A DNA stretch of 64,000 bases from Acorus gramineus (Eukaryota > Streptophyta > Magnoliopsida > Acorales > Acoraceae). The notes under the pieces are model-generated. The model did not search any database. It saw only the letters and a list, made by a program, of their open reading frames with translations, and had not been told where the DNA came from. The stretch is taken from assembly GCA_030737835.1 (NCBI GenBank), contig CM060847.1:9872704-9936703 (forward strand), in the 5' to 3' direction. This document shows, piece after piece, positions 12,763-27,300 of this stretch (its first letter is position 1; each line of letters starts with the position of its first letter). The position numbers were made by a program, and so were the translations under genes.

Positions 12763-13757
12763 ATGGTGCAATTCCATCTGTTTTGTTCAATTTTTAACAA
12801 ATTTAGATTTGAACCGAATTGAAACTGAATCGAAAACCCAAAATCGAACCGAATTGATTTTTGTTTGGTTAACCCAAACTAAAGTGAATTGAACTATTAA
12901 AGATAAACATATACATGCTCAATTATTTTTTAGGTTTTTTATTTTTAAATCCTCATGGACTACATGATTTAGTGATCGATCCTTCGCTTCTTCATATTTC
13001 AGTTTAAATCTTTATATTTAAAGGATATGTTCCTTTTAGTCTCTCCGAGATACTAAAAACAAAATTAAATAATTTAGTAATAGATCTCTCACATAGACTA
13101 ATAAGAAACATATCTTTATGTCTATGGTTTTACTTTTCTGTTGTGCCTTGTTTGATATCTATTTGCCCCCAGTTCAAATTTTGTAATTCGAATTTAGCTA
13201 TGAAATCGGGTAACAAACATCTATCTTTTTTCAAAAAAAAAAAAAAAATCTAGAGACTAAAATTGAAATATGAAGAAATGAGAGATCGATCACTAAATCA
13301 TATAGTCTACATAGACTAAAAAATAAAAAATAAAAAAACCCTTGTGTTTTTTTTTTCTTACTCAGTGTTGGTTGGTTAATACTTTTTTTTTGGAGGTTGG
13401 TTTACAACCTTACATAAATATATCAAAATGCTATGATTGATAATATAAACAAATATATTCATTTTTTTATGAATATTAATGATATAATAACAATATAAAT
13501 TTTAATATAAAAAAAATTATTTAAGTGTATTAATTATGAATAATTATGTGCCTAAATTTAATTTAATTCAATTCAATTAATTCAATTTTTTTTTTAAATA
13601 AAACAAAACATCAACCAAAATTGATCGAATCGGTTTATTAATTTTACCATCTATACCCAAACTAAATCATAATATTATTGACCCAAACCCAAAAAAATCA
13701 ATTTAAATCAATTTGAATCGGTTTGGATTTGATTTAACCGAACAAAGTTACACCCCA
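12763..13757. mobile_element. Probable hAT-like MITE hosting a nested hairpin MITE
   Basis: The outer parts are rich in AACCGAATTGA / TCAATTTGAATCGGTTT blocks that face each other in inverted orientation (about 12800-12880 and 13680-13745). Together with GGTG-like/CACC-like ends, these are typical of old plant hAT-derived MITEs. The outer boundaries are approximate because the ends match only partly. The middle is occupied by a separate inverted-repeat element at 12933-13341. Confidence 0.4.
12933..13341. mobile_element. Hairpin MITE nested inside an older MITE
   Basis: The left arm contains GGTTTTTTATTTTT, then GGACTACATGATTTAGTGAT and CTTCTTCATATTTCA. The right arm carries these blocks in inverted order and orientation, ending AAATAAAAAAACCC. 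The arms match over about 80 bases with few differences. No coding frame is seen. It interrupts the AACCGAATTGA-rich element around it and is therefore younger. Confidence 0.7.
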
Positions 13758-14274
13758 ACAAACAGAGAATGATAGATGAGGAATCATCCATCAAAATAAA
13801 AAACAAACCAACGCCCACTACTCAAATCACTATTTTTTCCCAGTATGCAACAACACTCTTTGTTTGCCCCAGCACGATCAATCCCCCAATTTTTTATAAA
13901 ATTTTCCAAATATACAGACTAGTATCCGTGCCAACAAGAGACAAATGGTCCAGACTCCAAACCCTGAAAATCATATTGGGGATACACGACTGTGTTAATT
14001 ACATCAATCCGGAAAGACACCTCCCCCCAGTTTTTACGGTGAAACATCATAGGAAATCCATTCATTCGAGCACAGTCCCCAATATGATTTAAATTTTTTG
14101 AATAGTGTATATTTATCTAACTGTATATACATGGAGTTGAATGTTAGTATACAGTACACCAGGAAGAAGGTAAACTGAGTTTTTCAGCGCCCCAAACACT
14201 TACAATAAGTTTTTCAGCGCTCCAAACAGCTTCCAAATTCCTTCAAAAATTTGAACACATCTGACATCGGCCCG

Positions 14275-17200
14275 TCAATCGCCGAGCAAACAGAGGGGCT
14301 GCCGCATACTGAGCTCAGCCTTCAGCTTCGGAAAGCTCGATAGATCACTTGAGTTACTCAACACTTTCTGGATATGAAAATGAATTACATTAACAAACCT
14401 ATCAAGTAATAACGACATGGAAGCGCAAATGTATAAGAAGAATTTAGTTACCAGTGCAGCATGATGTGCTTCCTGCAATATATTTCCATCGACCTCCAAT
14501 CTAGCTATTGGGAACTCTGGAACATGTCCTGACTGTTTCTTGCCAAGCAAGTCCCCGGGGCCACGCAGGAGGAGGTCTGCGTTGGCCAGGTAAAAGCCAT
14601 CGCTTGACTTCTTGAGTACTTTCAAACGTGGCACGGCTGCTGCGGTAGACGTTATGAAAATGCATTTCGACTTCCTCTCTCCACGACCAACTCGTCCCCT
14701 CAGTTGATGAAGCTGAGCTATTCCAAACCTCTCTGCATTCATGACAACCATCATGGATGCAGTGGGAACATCAACCCCAATCTCAATCACTTGGGTTGAA
14801 AGTAGAATACGCGTTTCTCCGGATCTGAAATTTCGGAGTTGTTCATCTTTCTCCTCGCTCTTCATGCGCCCGTGTAAGAGCCCACACTGGTAACCCTTGA
14901 ACTTTCCAGATATGGAATCAAAATCTGCAGTCACAGCGCGAAGCTGTGGCAGATGCTCTGATTCATTGATAATTGGATAAACGAGGTACACATTTCCTCC
15001 TGTGAGTAACTCATCCCTTATTTTCTGGATGCATTACAGATCGATAAATATGAGGGTATTCAAAGGTAAGGCAAAATTTCAAAAGCATACATCTAATAAT
15101 GTAGAAAGCAAAACCTATCAATGAAGCAACATAGATATTAGCAGCAATATTTATGAAAATGTAATATAGCTTTTGGAAACTACGTTGTATTACAGAGGAT
15201 GATTTAATGTAATGTAATAGAAGAATGTTCCTATGGCATGGTGGGGAATATGCCTACAATCTGAATTCATATGTACAAAGGTAATCAAATCAGATAATGG
15301 TACATAAGAAAGGTAGGAGCCTAGGAGCGAAAAAAAAGGACCAAGATTGTAGGCATGTTAAAATGCGTTTAGTTGTCCTTTGGGTCCATATGATAGTGCT
15401 AACACTGGTTAGCAGGAACCTCCAGTGGTCCATAGGAGGTTTAGAGTCTATTAAGAATTATTATTGATGAAACTAATTCAATAAACTGTTAAGTACAGAA
15501 GTTTAACATCAAAATGTAAATATCACCTGATACATGTCTTCAAAACCGGTCTCATTGCCTTGAAGGATATGGACATCTATAGGCATTCTTCCAGGTGGTA
15601 GATCAGTAATCTACATTAGAAACCAAGAAAATCGCTCAGTATCTCCAAGCTAAAATTAATTGATGAGTTTACTTAAAAAACATGCTCAACAAATTATTAA
15701 ATGAAATTGTTTTCCAAAATATATAAACTCTAATAAACTATGAATGAACGCAATGAATTTGGGGATGATGAGTGGCAGACGTTTGGGAGTTTATTACTGT
15801 CACAGAGGAAGAGGTGAATGCATTCTCTCATGAAAAATAAAATGACCTCCCCAAGCATGTGTGGACTTTGATAGTTAAAATCAGCTGTGAAAGGCTTGTG
15901 GTAACAATCTCAAGATGTACAAGACCAGTAAACTTAAAGTGCACAGAGAATCCGCAACTTCTACTTTTTCACAATTAAAAACAAAACATTACAATAAAAT
16001 AAGGCCGCCACAAAAATACATGACTTAGACTATTTTAACAGTAGAAGCATATTCCATTTATGGAACTGAAAGGGCATGTAAAGTAATTACACATACCTGA
16101 GTAAGTGACATATCCCCATATAATGCCAAAGCAAGTGTTCTTGGAATAGGAGTGGCTGAAACAGCAAGCACATGAGGAGCCATATATGTTTTACCAGAAG
16201 ATGAGTCATCTGAAATTGTATCACTTTTAGAGCTTGCTGATACTGAGTATAACTGCAAACAAAAGAAGTCCAATGCTATAGGTGAAGCCAGATGGTAGAT
16301 TCCCAGTATGAACAACTAAATAAATAACCAATTTCAACACAGAATTGCCATAAACAGAAACAATAAACAAACTCTTATCCCATACATCCTGGAAAGGACT
16401 TGAGAAAAGTTTAATAACCAGCTATTCACCTAAATAGACCTCAAGAATCTGGTGAAGATCCTGGCTAAAATCACTCAGCAGGTAATATTTCAATACAGAA
16501 TTAAATAAACATACACAGGTGTCATGATTGCCTGAGCACTATATTACTGCCCCAAGCAATAGTCCCTACATGTCTTACCATGCAGCAATGGCGGCCTCAA
16601 TGCACTATGGCTCCAAAAGCCATCTTCAAGGGGATGGCTTTTTACATAGAAAATATTGGAGACCATGATTCAATTCATAGAAGATTGGGGATGTTATTGT
16701 GCGAGAGCTTCGTAGCTCAGGGTTTTTGTTTTGAGTTTTGCTTTTTGTCTATGGGCATTTATATCTGTTGAGTAGATTGGGTAAGATGCCTACCATTTTT
16801 TCAAAAAAAATAAAAATCCCTCAAAAGCAAATGCATTGTCAAAAAAAATGTCAAAGTTTATCTCATTTCTTCCTTCCCAGCATGCTGCTATGTGGGATAT
16901 CTCCCAGTGATAGCCCTTTTATATAAGATAAATGGAGGTCCATGATCAGGATCCGGTTTTGGAAAGAAGAGATAAGAGATGGATCATTTCTACTCTTCCT
17001 CAATTTAAGAAAGAAGTTTAAATTAGAGAAATAAAGAGGTCCAGATCCCTGATATTTTGCCCAATTCTGGAAAAAACAGAGACAAAAATAAAAGATGAAG
17101 AAAAAATAGGGGGCTTTATACCTTTTTCACTTATAATTTTATTTATATATAAGAATAAAGAAGGATTGGATCCCGTAACTTGCTGCCCAGTTTTGAAATA

Positions 17201-20200
17201 AGAGGAAGAAGAGTGTTATCTATTATATGCTTGACATTACAATAGAAAAAAGAAGTGCAATTTATGATAATCTATGAAATTTAATTAGATAATCTGTTAA
17301 GATGAGAAACAAATGAATTTATATAAAAAGACCGCCTCAGGCTCACAAGCATAGCCAGAGGTGCTTGCCTCAGTGAACCCCCCCCCACATCACTGACCAT
17401 GTCCAGTGTGGTACTATGGGGTGGCCATGCTAAACCTCACCACCATGGTGACCACCATGGAATTTCAATGTGGTATTCATTGTCAAAAAGAATGACAGCA
17501 CAAAGGTAGAAGAAGATTGATTTATCAAAATTATCTCAATATGTATGAATTTTTAATCAGTTATAAAATATAATACTAAAAATTTGCTTTTGCAAAAGGA
17601 ATGCAGCAATAAAATGCTGAGCAGAAGACAGTGTATCACCTTGCTGTTGAACCTTCCTCTCTGGACTACACCAAAACGCTGTTGCTCATCAATAATAGCA
17701 ATTCGTAAAGCAGAAAACTCCACATTATCAGATATCAAGCTGTGTGTTCCAATGACCAGTGCAATATCTCCATCAGCAAGGCCCTGGCAAATAACAAAAA
17801 TCAGAAAAAGAAAAGACAGACCAGCATCCATATCTACAATAGACAACCAACCAAGAAGCAGCATGCCTTACGAATTAATCGTGACTGCTTTGAAGGGGTT
17901 GATCCTGTCAGTAAAGCAACAGAAGGTTTGCATTGACCATTTCCAACGTTCTCCAGCAAAGACATCAGGTGCTCATAATGCTGGACTGCAAGTAGTTCAG
18001 TTGGTACCATGAAGGCTGCCTGAGCAGATATTGAACAAAATGATTACCTGATATAGATACTAATGATAGCTTGATGTGCTCGCTCAACTCACTAAACATG
18101 CAGAAATTTATCTTTCATTTCAATGAAATCTAAATATAACTCTTAATTTATTGATAAAGTAAATGAGTCAAATTACATATATTTACACACAGACATATCA
18201 GCAAACCTGATATCCTGAGCCAACGACCTCCATGCAAGCTAGGAAAGCGACCACAGTTTTTCCACAGCCAACATCCCCCTGGAAAAGAATAATTTTATAC
18301 CATATTTAAATCACTAAATATCACTATTTAAACTATTATAAGTGTATCAATCAATGAATAGCTATTTTTCACAAACTTGAAAGAAATGAAAAGATCAAAA
18401 AATTTCAATTATAATATGCAAGGCATAAATTTAAATTATGATATGATATGTAAGACACCAATGCTGTTCTTTTAGTTGACTCATTTTTGATTGCTTGGAA
18501 ATATCCTAATGTGTGCCTGAGATAAAAATTAGGGGATTCATGATGATATAGAAAATGAGAAACGAGAGGGCCTGATTACTGTTCAAATTCCTGTTTCTGT
18601 ACCAGCATTGGAGTGTAACCAATACTAAGAAGCAACACTGATGCAGTGACCCATCAGTTGTGTGTGATCAAGATCATTCCAAGCAAATATGTGGCCTGCG
18701 AGGGTAGTCAACAAGAAGGCCGATTTCAGACTTTTCCCATTATAGGAGGGATTTTCATGATTCGAAGTCCATTATTTGATAAAGGTGAATATGGCATAAC
18801 TTACCTCTAAAGATCCATAAAATTGTGGGACCAGTGGGATTCATGTACTGGGAAGCCATAGAGATACTCTGGCCTGCCCCCTCTCCATACCCAATAATAG
18901 ATGGAAAAACAACTATACCACATTGTGTTGAGGGAATGCCCCTGCTTTATCAGCACTCGTGTTTAAAAAAGAAATATATCCTTATCTCTCATCACCAACC
19001 CCCACCCCACTCCACCTCCACACCCCCCCCCCCCCCCTCCCCATTTTGAAGCATGCAAGTAAACTTTCTTTCTAGCACTTAATGCTGACAAAAAAAGATA
19101 ATATTGAAAAAATATCAAGACATGGCCCAAATTGAAATTATACCACGAGATTAGGATGAACAGCCTAGAATTCTAATATAGAGAAGCACAGACGGCATAT
19201 AATTGCATGATCACGTTGGATGGTCAGATAGCAGTAGGCTTCTCAAAAAAAATTACATTTTTTTTTTAACCAAAGGTGGTGTCCACCAATTTTATTGAAT
19301 TGATAGACTACTTGGTACAAAAAAGAAAGAGAAAACTAAAGAGGAGAAAGGGGTGGTTCATAAACAATGGACCACTCTTAAGACATAGAACATCACCGGG
19401 TCCCCTTACTCCACCCAGAAACACTCCGCTGTGATGGTGATCTGAGACTCAGCTTTCAAATCCTTAAGAAGGTACATAATGCTGAACCAAGTGTTATCCA
19501 CATTCCACATAGCACAATTTGTTTGAAACAGATTTTCATTTTGAATCTTCCATGTAGCTCAAAAAAATCACTGAACCACCCCCACGGGTACAATGTTTAA
19601 GTGTTTATGCATCTGCACGCTATCACACGACAGAACATTAAGACTATATAATCAGTGTTGTGCCAAAGGCTTCAAGAAATTTGAGATTGCCATAGAAAAA
19701 GTTCAACTAAATGAAAAATTAACTGATGGAAAAGATTATGTATGACAGGCGTCCAGATTGTGAGACACTGAATTAGGATGAAAGAATGAAGTCATTCCCC
19801 ACCCACCTCTATGTTTTTCATTGATATGATTGGAGGAGAGTTACAAAGAGGGTTCCAGGCTTATTGCAGTAAAATTTGAAGACTCAATATGGGGTGTAAA
19901 GGAGGGGAGGGGGGGGAGGGAGGTGGCTTATAGCACTAAACTTTGAAGATTCGGGGTGGTGGAGGCCAAGATGTCCACTCATAAATAAGTTAGATTATCT
20001 ACAAATAACACTAGAAAAAAAGGGGAAAAAAAAGGTGGTATCAACTGGTGTCCTGGTTTACTCTCACCAACCTTATATCAGCCTCATCTTTCTCTTTCAT
20101 TAAAGTCATGCTTCTCTTTCATTAAAGTCATGTTCATGCTCATGCCATGCAGTTATCCACTACATCAGGTCATATTCACAGAATAACTCAAACTAATAAA

Positions 20201-21305
20201 AGCAGGATGGGGATACAATTCTCTTGAACTAATAAATTAGACCTAGTTAGCCAGAAGAATACAGTTGATAAACTTATCAAATGACAAGGAAAGTAGATGT
20301 CACCTATCTCCTGGATTGTCTGTAAACATAAAACATCAATAAATAGTGGGCTGCAACAAGTTTTAAAAAAAAGGAATACCAAATGCCATTGAAAGCAGTA
20401 AAAGTTAGGATACTAACATAACTGTAGCGAACAAAAATGTCCCTTGCAAATTTTAAAATGATGATATGCTCGGAGAGCAAATCAATACATAAAAAGGGTA
20501 ACGTGGGTACAACTCGATCTTTTAATCCTCTAATCCTCGGTCTCCTTTGAAGAGTGTCTCGAGAATTACAACTTCAGAGATTTTTACAAGTTTGTGAAAA
20601 TTTAAAAGGAAGATGAAGAGGCTTGCGGTGCGTGATCCTTCGGGTCTTTTGAGTTTGAGCCTTATTGTTTAGGACCAGCGGTGCTTTGTTCTTCACCCTT
20701 CTTGGATTTTTTTGAACTTGTGATTTGATTTGAAGCCGCTTTTTCTTGATCTTCCCTTCTCTGGACTTTCTCCTTCGTGAACAAAGTGAAGATATTCTTC
20801 AAGAAGAAGGTGGAATCGAGGGAGAGTTAGTATTTCTCTCCCTTGGATTTTCTCCACACTTTTCTTTAAGAAGAAGGTGGAATCGAGGGAGAGTTAGTAT
20901 TTCTCTCCCTTGGATTTTCTCCACACTTTTCTTTTTCTTCTTCTTTGGCTTTCTTGACTTCTTCTTCTTTTGGTGGATTCTTCAAGAAGATGGTGCAATC
21001 GAGGAAGAGTTTGTATATCTCTCCCTTGGATTTTTCCCCACACTTCTTCTTCTTCTTCTTCTTGCTTTGGCTTTCTTCCTTCTCTCCCTTAGGCTTTTTT
21101 TTTGTTCTTGCCTTTCTTCCCCCTTCCCTTTTTTTTTTTTCTCTCTCCCCCCTCCCTCCTATTTATAGAGGAAGGGAGGGGTGGTTATAAAAGGTAATGG
21201 GTAGTTTTAGGGGGTGTGGGTAGTTAGGAAAATTTTTTGTTGACTTTTTCTTTATTTATTTATTGATTTGATTTGATTTTAATTAATTTTGACTAATTCC
21301 TTTTC

Positions 21306-21340
<35 letters not shown>

Positions 21341-24300
21341 AGGCAGGGCCAAATTTGGGCCCTGCCCTGGCAGGGCTCAGTGGGCCGGCCCAACAGGCCC
21401 GTTTTGGCCAAGCCCTTTTTTTTTTTTTTGTCTACAAATTGCCCCCCTCAAGGATGGATAAAAGAGTCCAAGGACGAATTTTGTCATCCTTGATTAATTA
21501 ATTAATTTATTTACTTTTATTTTTTTAATTCAAACTTGATTTCATTTACATAGGGATGACATAACTATTAAGTATGTTATGATGTTAAAATTTTAAATTT
21601 TGAATTTTGAATTTGATTTTATTTAGATATAGATGGCACAACTAAAATGTTTGTTGTGATACTCAATATTTCAAGTTTAAATTTTATCTGTTTAGATATA
21701 TATAAAAACTTATGGAAAAAGTGGCTATAAATAGGAGTTACTCTCTTTCACAAAACAATTAAATTAAATTAAAAGAGATAGAGAAGAAACAGTCAATTTC
21801 CTCAACAAAACCATCTTGAAGCCATTAGAGGTTAGTATATGTGAATATAGGAATTTTTTTATTTGATTTGATTTGTTTACTTCAAAGATAGCATGATGCA
21901 AACATAGATAATTCATGAATTTATGTTTTTTTGTTCATACTAAAGAGTATATGCATATTTATTCATTTATTTTATTATTATTATTACTATTATTATTAGA
22001 TTTTAAAAATAAAAAATTTATTATTATTAAAATCATTGAATGAATGCATGGCAGCAATCTTTGGATGAATGCATGAAGATCCACGTGGATCTTCATGTGT
22101 GGTTTACTACCATCAAATTTTTTTTTTTTTTTTTTTTAAAGAATCTCGGTGATTTATACACATCATAAGATAAATCTCAAAATGAATTAAATGATATCAA
22201 ATCTGATTTTATTAACATAGGGTCAATAGTTTTTTTTTTTTTTTTTTTTTTTTTTGAAAATGACAAAACTTCATATTAAATTGATTGTAATCAAAGATTG
22301 ATTTATTTATGGAGTTATTAAATCTGATTTATTATCATTGTTGTTCCTAATATTATTATGATTATTTTATCCTCTTTTTTTTTTTTTTTTTTAGAGCCCT
22401 GTATAGCAGGGCCGTTCTGGGCCCGGGGAAGCAGGGCCAAATTTTTTTATTTTTTTATTTTATTTTTATTTTTATTTGATACCTGTATTGTTTTTTTTGT
22501 AGATGACACGAAGGAGCTTCCGCGGTAGCATGTTTTCTCAAAATATCCAACCTTCGTCTGGCAAGGAAAATATAGCATACGTTCATCTTCCTTCTGATGG
22601 TTGGATCGTGGAAGAGGTAGTCAAAGGAGTCAAATATTTACTTTTTCCCGATGTGATGATTGCGCGACATGGGACAGTATCGAAAGAGAACCGTACGACA
22701 TTGTCGCGTCTGAGGCTGATAGTTCATGGATGGAATGATCCAGATGGTGTACAATTTGACCCCAGTCTGTCTATGCCATACATAAGCGAAAATATGCGTT
22801 CAGACAAAGAACCTCTTTCAGCTCATCCAAGACCTCTCTTATCACTTCCCTTTCATCATAATGAAGCGGAGAGTCATCCAACTCCTCTCATAGCATCTCG
22901 GATCTGCTCTCGTTCAGCTCGCTGGGGTGAGAGAATAAGGAGTCGAGGCGACATTCAGTATTTGAGCGGTTTTTGTGAATGGATGACTGAAGTCTATGAG
23001 GGGCTAGCAGCTCGGCAGGAGACCAAAATTTTTAGCCATTTTATGGAGCCAGCATGTTTCGAATATTGTCGTCCTGATAGTATGTACAGAGCTCTTTGCG
23101 AACTTTGGTGCCCAGAGACGAATTCATTCGTTACAAGTGATGGAGAAATTAGCATCTCAATTTTTGAGATCAGCTTGATTTCTGGATGCCCCTTGGGAGG
23201 AAGCTATTATGAAGAGTTCGTGGTTGACTTACAGCATATGATGGAGTTACCTGAATCACGTATTTGCTTGCTTTTGTATCGCGCATATGCTATTCTTGCT
23301 GTCACACGCCGTTCTGAAAGAATCAGGCATTCCGACTGGATGGAGTTTTGGTATAGAGGTGACTTTCGCTTTCCAAATCCTTTGCGATCGCATATAGTAA
23401 GGAATGCGAAGGTAAAGCGGGCTTCTGATATCAAGAGACCATTACTCGTTTACAAGGGCGAAAAATGTTCGCAATACGGAAAGATGGACCCCTTTGATCT
23501 TCTTAATGTTCATAAGGGAAGCAAAGAGGGCAAGGCAGTATATGAAGCAGCCTGTATTGTTCTTTTCCTCTGCAGATTTGCACTGCCTCAGAGCGGAGAC
23601 TTAATTCGTCCGGGCACTTTTGTTTCTGCTGCACATATAGTGACCGGGTTCCATTACAATTTCACGTCTGCCATCCTTTGTAGCCTGTATAAAGGGTTAT
23701 CTCGTACTTATACAAGTTTGTCGACACTATCTTCCGCTCGTGGTGAAATCGGTCAAGCTACATCTTATTGTCCTCTCCATTACCTTTATGGTTGGATTGG
23801 GCTTCATTTCAGGAAAGGAGTATATGGTATAGTGAAATCCAAAAGTAGATTCCCCTTTTTGCCCAGCATCGCTGGTGCTCTAAATGCTTATATTGACTGG
23901 GAACCGTCCTTCTTTGAGCCTCGTGCTAATTGCGTCGCACAAATGAAATAGGCTTCGATTTCTGTCCCAGAAGATCAATTATGAATTTTGGCGAAGTTAG
24001 TCTTCTCGATGACCAAGATATGCCGCTGGATGCCTTTTATTTTTCTATCAGCTGCAGACCAGGGTATCTGATTTATCGTCGTGGAGACGTAATTGATGTG
24101 GAGTCTTATAACCCACACCGGTTTGCACGACAACATGGTTTTGGACAAGACACTCCTGGAACTCCAATACGATTAATAGATCCAGTTGGTCCTTCACGAG
24201 CAATTCAGTTTTTCATGGCCCTTTTTAGAAGGAATGGATTGAGCTGGTTTACACCGCCGGGTTCTTTGACAGGCTCGAAGAATGCACCTTCTATAGAATA

Positions 24301-27300
24301 TGACAGATGGCTTCGTGAAAAGATAAGACCCATGCTTGCTGATTTCTCGATTGAAATCCTTTTGGAGAGTGAAAAAGCTTCTTTCGAATACAACAAGAGT
24401 GAGGGGATAAGAGATCGCCAGCGCATCAACCCTGGTCCTTTACGGTTTAGATCACCTCAAACTTCTAAATCGGGAGATGTTGATATAACCACTAAAGACC
24501 AACAATCATCTTCTCATATTGCCAGAGATGGTGATGTCCCCAAGGTATTTACTGGGAAGCGAAAGAGATTGGCGAAACGATGCTTACAAATTCAGGCGGC
24601 ACCATCCGTTTTATTAGAACCAACGCCACTAATCAATGCTCCTCCAGTGACTACCTCAGAATTGATTCCCAAAGATGTGTCATCCCAGGGAATTGCTTTA
24701 GAGGTCGTCAGCGATGGTGAATCTGCATCAGGAGCTGTTGATGAAGTTCCTACTGCGAAAAGGATGGGTAAATTTTATTTTATTTTTTTGACCCTTTATC
24801 CTTCTTCTTTTTTTGTGTGCACAGTTTCGCCTGAGCATATGTCTAGCTTGGGCTTACCCATTCCTTTAGACGATCTGGACAATATTGGCTTTGATAATTG
24901 GGACGGAGGTCGTGACTTTTCCATGTTACGGGACTTTATAGAGAACAGCCACCATGACAATGATGCAGAAGGTGCATCGAAGGCTGCTGCTGATATGACT
25001 GAAGCAGAGTCTCAAGCAGTACATGTTGAAATTCAGCTTGATGCATCTGAACCAGTTGAAGAGATTTCACCAGAATTTTCAGTGGTAACAAAAAACAATT
25101 CGTGTACAAGAGAAGATTTTAAGCGTTCTACGGCGCCTGTGATGCTTGGACTTTGCCGTCAATTCATTGCTGCTACTCTTGAACCTTACTTGCATGCCGG
25201 TTTCACTGCTTTGAAGAACTGGTGGAGCTCGGCGGGAATATTTTTTTGCGAGCAACTTCAGAAGTTTGATGTAGATGATCATGCTTTTGCTACTCACATA
25301 GAGTCATTCCTTTCTGACTGTGATGCCTACCATACCGCTCGAGCGACGCTCACTATGAATGTTGTTTCAGACACAGATGGTGAGCTTTCCTCCCTTGGTG
25401 AGGAAATCAGATCTTTCACTGAGGGTCATGATGTAGCCATGTCTCAAGTTGTTGTTGCCAAGTCAAAGCTCGATACTGCAAAGTCGAAGGAAGTGGCCGC
25501 TAGAATTATATTTGAAGAGGCCCAGGCTCATGTCACTACTGCATCTAAAATTGTTTCTATGAAGGACAATGCACTAAATACTTGGGATATTGCTTTGACT
25601 GACAAGCAGAATAAACAGGATCATCTTCGACAGTTGAAAAAGGCGAGGGTTACGGACATCCGCAATGTTGACGTCAGGAGAAAGGAGTTGATGCAGCGCC
25701 TTCAGAACTTTAGCTCCATATATTAGCTTTTTTTTTTTGTGTATATCCTCTCTTTTTTTTTGTTATGAATTTGTAATAAAAAATTGTGAATGATGATTGA
25801 TGGTGATTTATTTATTTTTTTTTGTTCAAATTAAACCTGATATAATTTCTTAGGCTATTTGCATGAAGATTTGATAAGTGATGATTTTTTTGTCTGGACT
25901 GAACCTGATGTAACTTCTCAGGCTGCCTACGTAACCCCCTTACTTAAGGGATCAAGTCACACGTAATTGTTTTTTCTTTTTTTTTTATCCTTCCAACAAA
26001 GCCAGGCCGGGTTGGAACCTTTTTTTTTTTTTTTATGGATAGTACCTTTTGAGGAACTTTCCATTGATTGGACCAAGTTGAGTCCCTCCAGGAGTAGTTA
26101 ATAGGTAAGCACCATTGGTGTAGACTTCTTTGACAATATGGGGGCCATCCCATTTAGCATCGAACTTCTTCCCTGCTCTATGGGACATGATGATAGGCCG
26201 TTTAACCGCCAACACAAGATCGTCCTTTTGAAAGGATCGAGGACGCACTCTCTTATTGAATGCGCGAGAAAGACGTGCCTGGTAGCATTCGATGCGTTGT
26301 TGTGCTTCAAGTCGCTTTTCATCTAAAGCTTCCAGTTCCGTTAGACGAAGCCGAACGTTGTCATCTTGAGTAAGCCCTTCTTGAATAGCAATTCTTAATG
26401 AAGGAATTTGAAGCTCGAGAGGAAGAATGGCTTCTACTCCGTATACAAGAGAATATGGGGTTGCTTGTGTAGGAGTTCGGAATGATGTACGGTAAGCCCA
26501 AAGAACTTCGCCTATACGTTCATGCCAATCCTTTTTCGACTTGGAAACTACTTTTTGTAGTAGTTTACACAAGGTCTTGTTGAAGGCTTCCGCTAATACA
26601 TTGGCTAGGGCATTGTACATCGTTGAGCGCCTTTGTATGATCTTGAACTTGGCACAAAATTGGTCCATGGCAGCATTTTTGAATTGTTTACCATTGTCTG
26701 TCACAATGAAGCGAGGAATGCCATATCGAAAAATAATATTATCTTGGATAAAGTTAATGACCGAATTCCGATTGACTTCTTTGAGAGGAATCGCTTCAGC
26801 CCATTTAGAGAAGTAATCTGTTGCGGCTAGGATATAGCAATGTTGTTTAGATGACTTTGGCAGGGGTCCGACTATGTCGAGTCCCCAACTATCGAATGGC
26901 CATGAAGCAACAGTAGGATGTAGGGGCTCTGGAGGCTGATGAATATAGTCTCCATGGAATTGGCAAGCTTGACACCCTTTTGAAAATTTCATGCAGTCTT
27001 TAACCATAGTAGGCCAATAATAACCCATTCTTTTGATATGAAGATGAAGCTTTGGTTAGATTGATGTGTGCCACATATACCAGAATGTGCTTCTTTGAGA
27101 GCTGTTTCTGCTTCTTGCCTTAAACATCTCATCAAGACGCCATCATAACCACGACGATATAACTCGTCGTTGAAATGAAGGAACCTCGATGCACGACGAC
27201 GAATATCAATTTTGTGTTTTGCATCATCTGGAAGCCTGCCGCGAGCAAGATAATTTATCATTGGTTGCCTCCAATCTTGCTCTTCTGTCATAAATACATG

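Noticed and set aside
17584-18012. 142-codon open frame on the + strand
   Set aside because: Antisense shadow of RecG exons 12-13.
19255-19640. Possible LINE 3' fragment in RecG intron 10
   Set aside because: The sequence has a moderate GC rise and an oligo-T start resembling LINE tails, but no reverse-transcriptase or zinc-binding motif could be read.
20746-21190. 140-codon open frame on the + strand, repeated at 33970-34414
   Set aside because: It runs through low-complexity CTT/TTC repeats of the two LTRs. The duplication is the LTR pair, not a gene family.
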